Position numbers and translations under genes: made by a program. This document shows positions 12,492-13,327 of a stretch of DNA of 13,327 nt, one piece after another. Numbering within the stretch: position 1 is the stretch's first letter; each line of letters opens with the position of its first letter. The stretch is from CSP1-4 sp036559965 (GTDB lineage: Bacteria; Chloroflexota; Limnocylindria; Limnocylindrales; CSP1-4): positions 1 to 13,327 of the forward strand of contig DATBSD010000104.1 in assembly GCA_036559965.1 (NCBI GenBank), read 5' to 3'. The notes below the pieces were generated by a model, which was not told the DNA's origin, did not search any database, and worked only from the letters and a program-made list of their open reading frames with translations.

Positions 12492-13327
12492 GCCCGGATG
12501 CGCTCCCCGCGTGGGTCCCAGAGCGGCTCGCGCACGACCTCGGCGCCGACCCAGTCGCCGAAGACGTCGATCTCGCCGCGCGTGCCGACGCTCGTCATGT
12601 CGGGTGGCAGGTAGGCGTAGGCGATGCTCCGCTCGACGGAGTAGCCGTAACCGCCCGACGTCACCCGGCCGACGACGTCCCCGTCCATGCGCACGGGCTC
12701 GTTGCCCAGCGTCACGGCGCGCGGATCGTCGAGCACGAGGCAGGCCAGCCGTCGCCGTGTCCCGTCCGCGCGCCGGGCGAGCAACGCGTCCCGCCCGATG
12801 AAGTCGGCCGCCTTGGCGACGCGCACGGCGAAGCCCAGGCCAGCCTCGTCGGGCGACTCCTCCGGCGTGATGTCGGCACTCCACGCGCGGTAGCCCTTCT
12901 CGAGCCGCAGCGAATCGATGGCGCGGTAGCCGCCGGCGAGCATGCCATGTGGGACGCCGGCCTCCCAGAGCGCCTGCCACAGCCCGCGGCCGTACTCGGT
13001 CGGGCCGTACAGCTCCCAGCCCAGCTCGCCGACATAGGTGACGCGCAGCGCGAGCACCGGCACGTGGCCGATGTGCAGCTCGCGCGCGGTCAGGTAGGGG
13101 AACGCGGAAGGTGACAGGTCTGTCGCCGTGAGCGGCGCCAGGATGTCGCGCGCCAGCGGACCCCAGAGCCCGAAGCAGGCCAGGCTCGAGGTCAGGTCGC
13201 GAACGCGGACCGATCCGTCGTCCGGCAGATGGCCACGGATCCAGCCCACATCGTGGTTGCCGAAGGCGGTCCCGGTGACGATCAGGAATCGGTCGTCGAC
13301 CAGCCGGCTGACCGTGAAGTCGCATTC
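12488..13327 (-). CDS. Partial DMGDH/sarcosine-dehydrogenase-type GcvT-domain protein (5' end beyond window)
   Basis: This is the C-terminal 279 residues or so of a protein whose start lies beyond the right edge; the frame is open to the last base. The visible part begins in the folate-binding barrel, ECDFTVSRLVDDRFLIVTG. It matches ADVTISRLADDHFRVITG of the dehydrogenase at 7270-9699, and the Asp is kept. Further matches are FGLWGPLARDIL, VTYVGELGWELYGP, GYRAIDSLRLEKGYR and the terminal DPRGERIRA, which parallels DPAGARMRA. The ending and the LEKGYRxWxxDIT region are typical of DMGDH/SARDH/PDPR-type proteins rather than stand-alone GcvT. An N-terminal FAD half is therefore expected but not visible. 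Its TGA overlaps the GTG of the phosphatase gene. A start at the GTG at 13249 can be dismissed, because similarity continues upstream of it. Confidence 0.85.
   Translation of the reverse strand, partial: ECDFTVSRLVDDRFLIVTGTAFGNHDVGWIRGHLPDDGSVRVRDLTSSLACFGLWGPLARDILAPLTATDLSPSAFPYLTARELHIGHVPVLALRVTYVGELGWELYGPTEYGRGLWQALWEAGVPHGMLAGGYRAIDSLRLEKGYRAWSADITPEESPDEAGLGFAVRVAKAADFIGRDALLARRADGTRRRLACLVLDDPRAVTLGNEPVRMDGDVVGRVTSGGYGYSVERSIAYAYLPPDMTSVGTRGEIDVFGDWVGAEVVREPLWDPRGERIRA

Noticed and set aside
12492..13325. Upstream extension of the HisN frame across the GcvT-type gene
   Set aside because: It is an alternative frame of the partial DMGDH-type gene, Arg-rich and without similarity. The phosphatase family begins near 12491.
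1..13327. tRNA or rRNA genes, CRISPR array, insertion sequence, attachment site or prophage
   Set aside because: I looked for tRNA-like tails and T-loops, regularly spaced repeats, transposase motifs and terminal inverted repeats and saw none. Nearly all of the window is ordinary coding sequence with uniform composition.

Overview
The window comes from a bacterial genome that is very GC-rich by eye, with third codon positions almost always G or C. It is densely coded on both strands. I see no tRNA, rRNA, CRISPR array, insertion sequence or prophage gene. The FtsEX pair and an F420/FMN luciferase-like oxidoreductase fit a high-GC Chloroflexota lineage, or less likely an actinobacterial one. 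That placement is an inference from style, not proof.

Layout. (1) 1-1984, minus strand: the cell-division ABC transporter pair ftsE-ftsX. FtsE has an open, Pro/Ala/Gly-rich extension upstream of its conserved start. (2) 2076-3441, minus strand: a DUF1622 membrane protein followed by a luciferase-like flavin-dependent oxidoreductase. (3) 3525-4433, plus strand: a choline/ethanolamine-kinase-like phosphotransferase, ending in a short convergent gap with two perfect hairpins. (4) 4506-9699, minus strand: a three-gene unit read as dimethylglycine/sarcosine-dehydrogenase-like flavoprotein with a GcvT half, then metallophosphoesterase, then APC permease. (5) 9857-10633, plus strand: a lone nucleotidyltransferase-fold protein. 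(6) 10630-13327, minus strand: a tightly coupled unit read as the C-terminal half of a second dimethylglycine-dehydrogenase/GcvT-like protein (cut by the window edge), then a HisN-type phosphatase, then a second choline-kinase-like phosphotransferase.

How the genes may work together. Between 3525 and the right edge there are two kinase paralogues, two DMGDH/GcvT-type paralogues, two unrelated phosphatases and one permease. This suggests an island for uptake and oxidative demethylation of methylated amines such as choline, betaine, dimethylglycine or sarcosine. Methyl groups would pass to tetrahydrofolate, and a phosphorylation/dephosphorylation step would be involved. The family assignments are firm. 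The shared pathway and its substrate are inference, and no complete known pathway is encoded here.

A recurring octamer of the form GCTAnnnT (AGTAnnnT once) lies upstream of each of the five transcription units whose 5' end is visible. It looks like this organism's -10 element. The interval between the divergent units at 9700-9856 has one such box on each strand and an inverted repeat midway between them.
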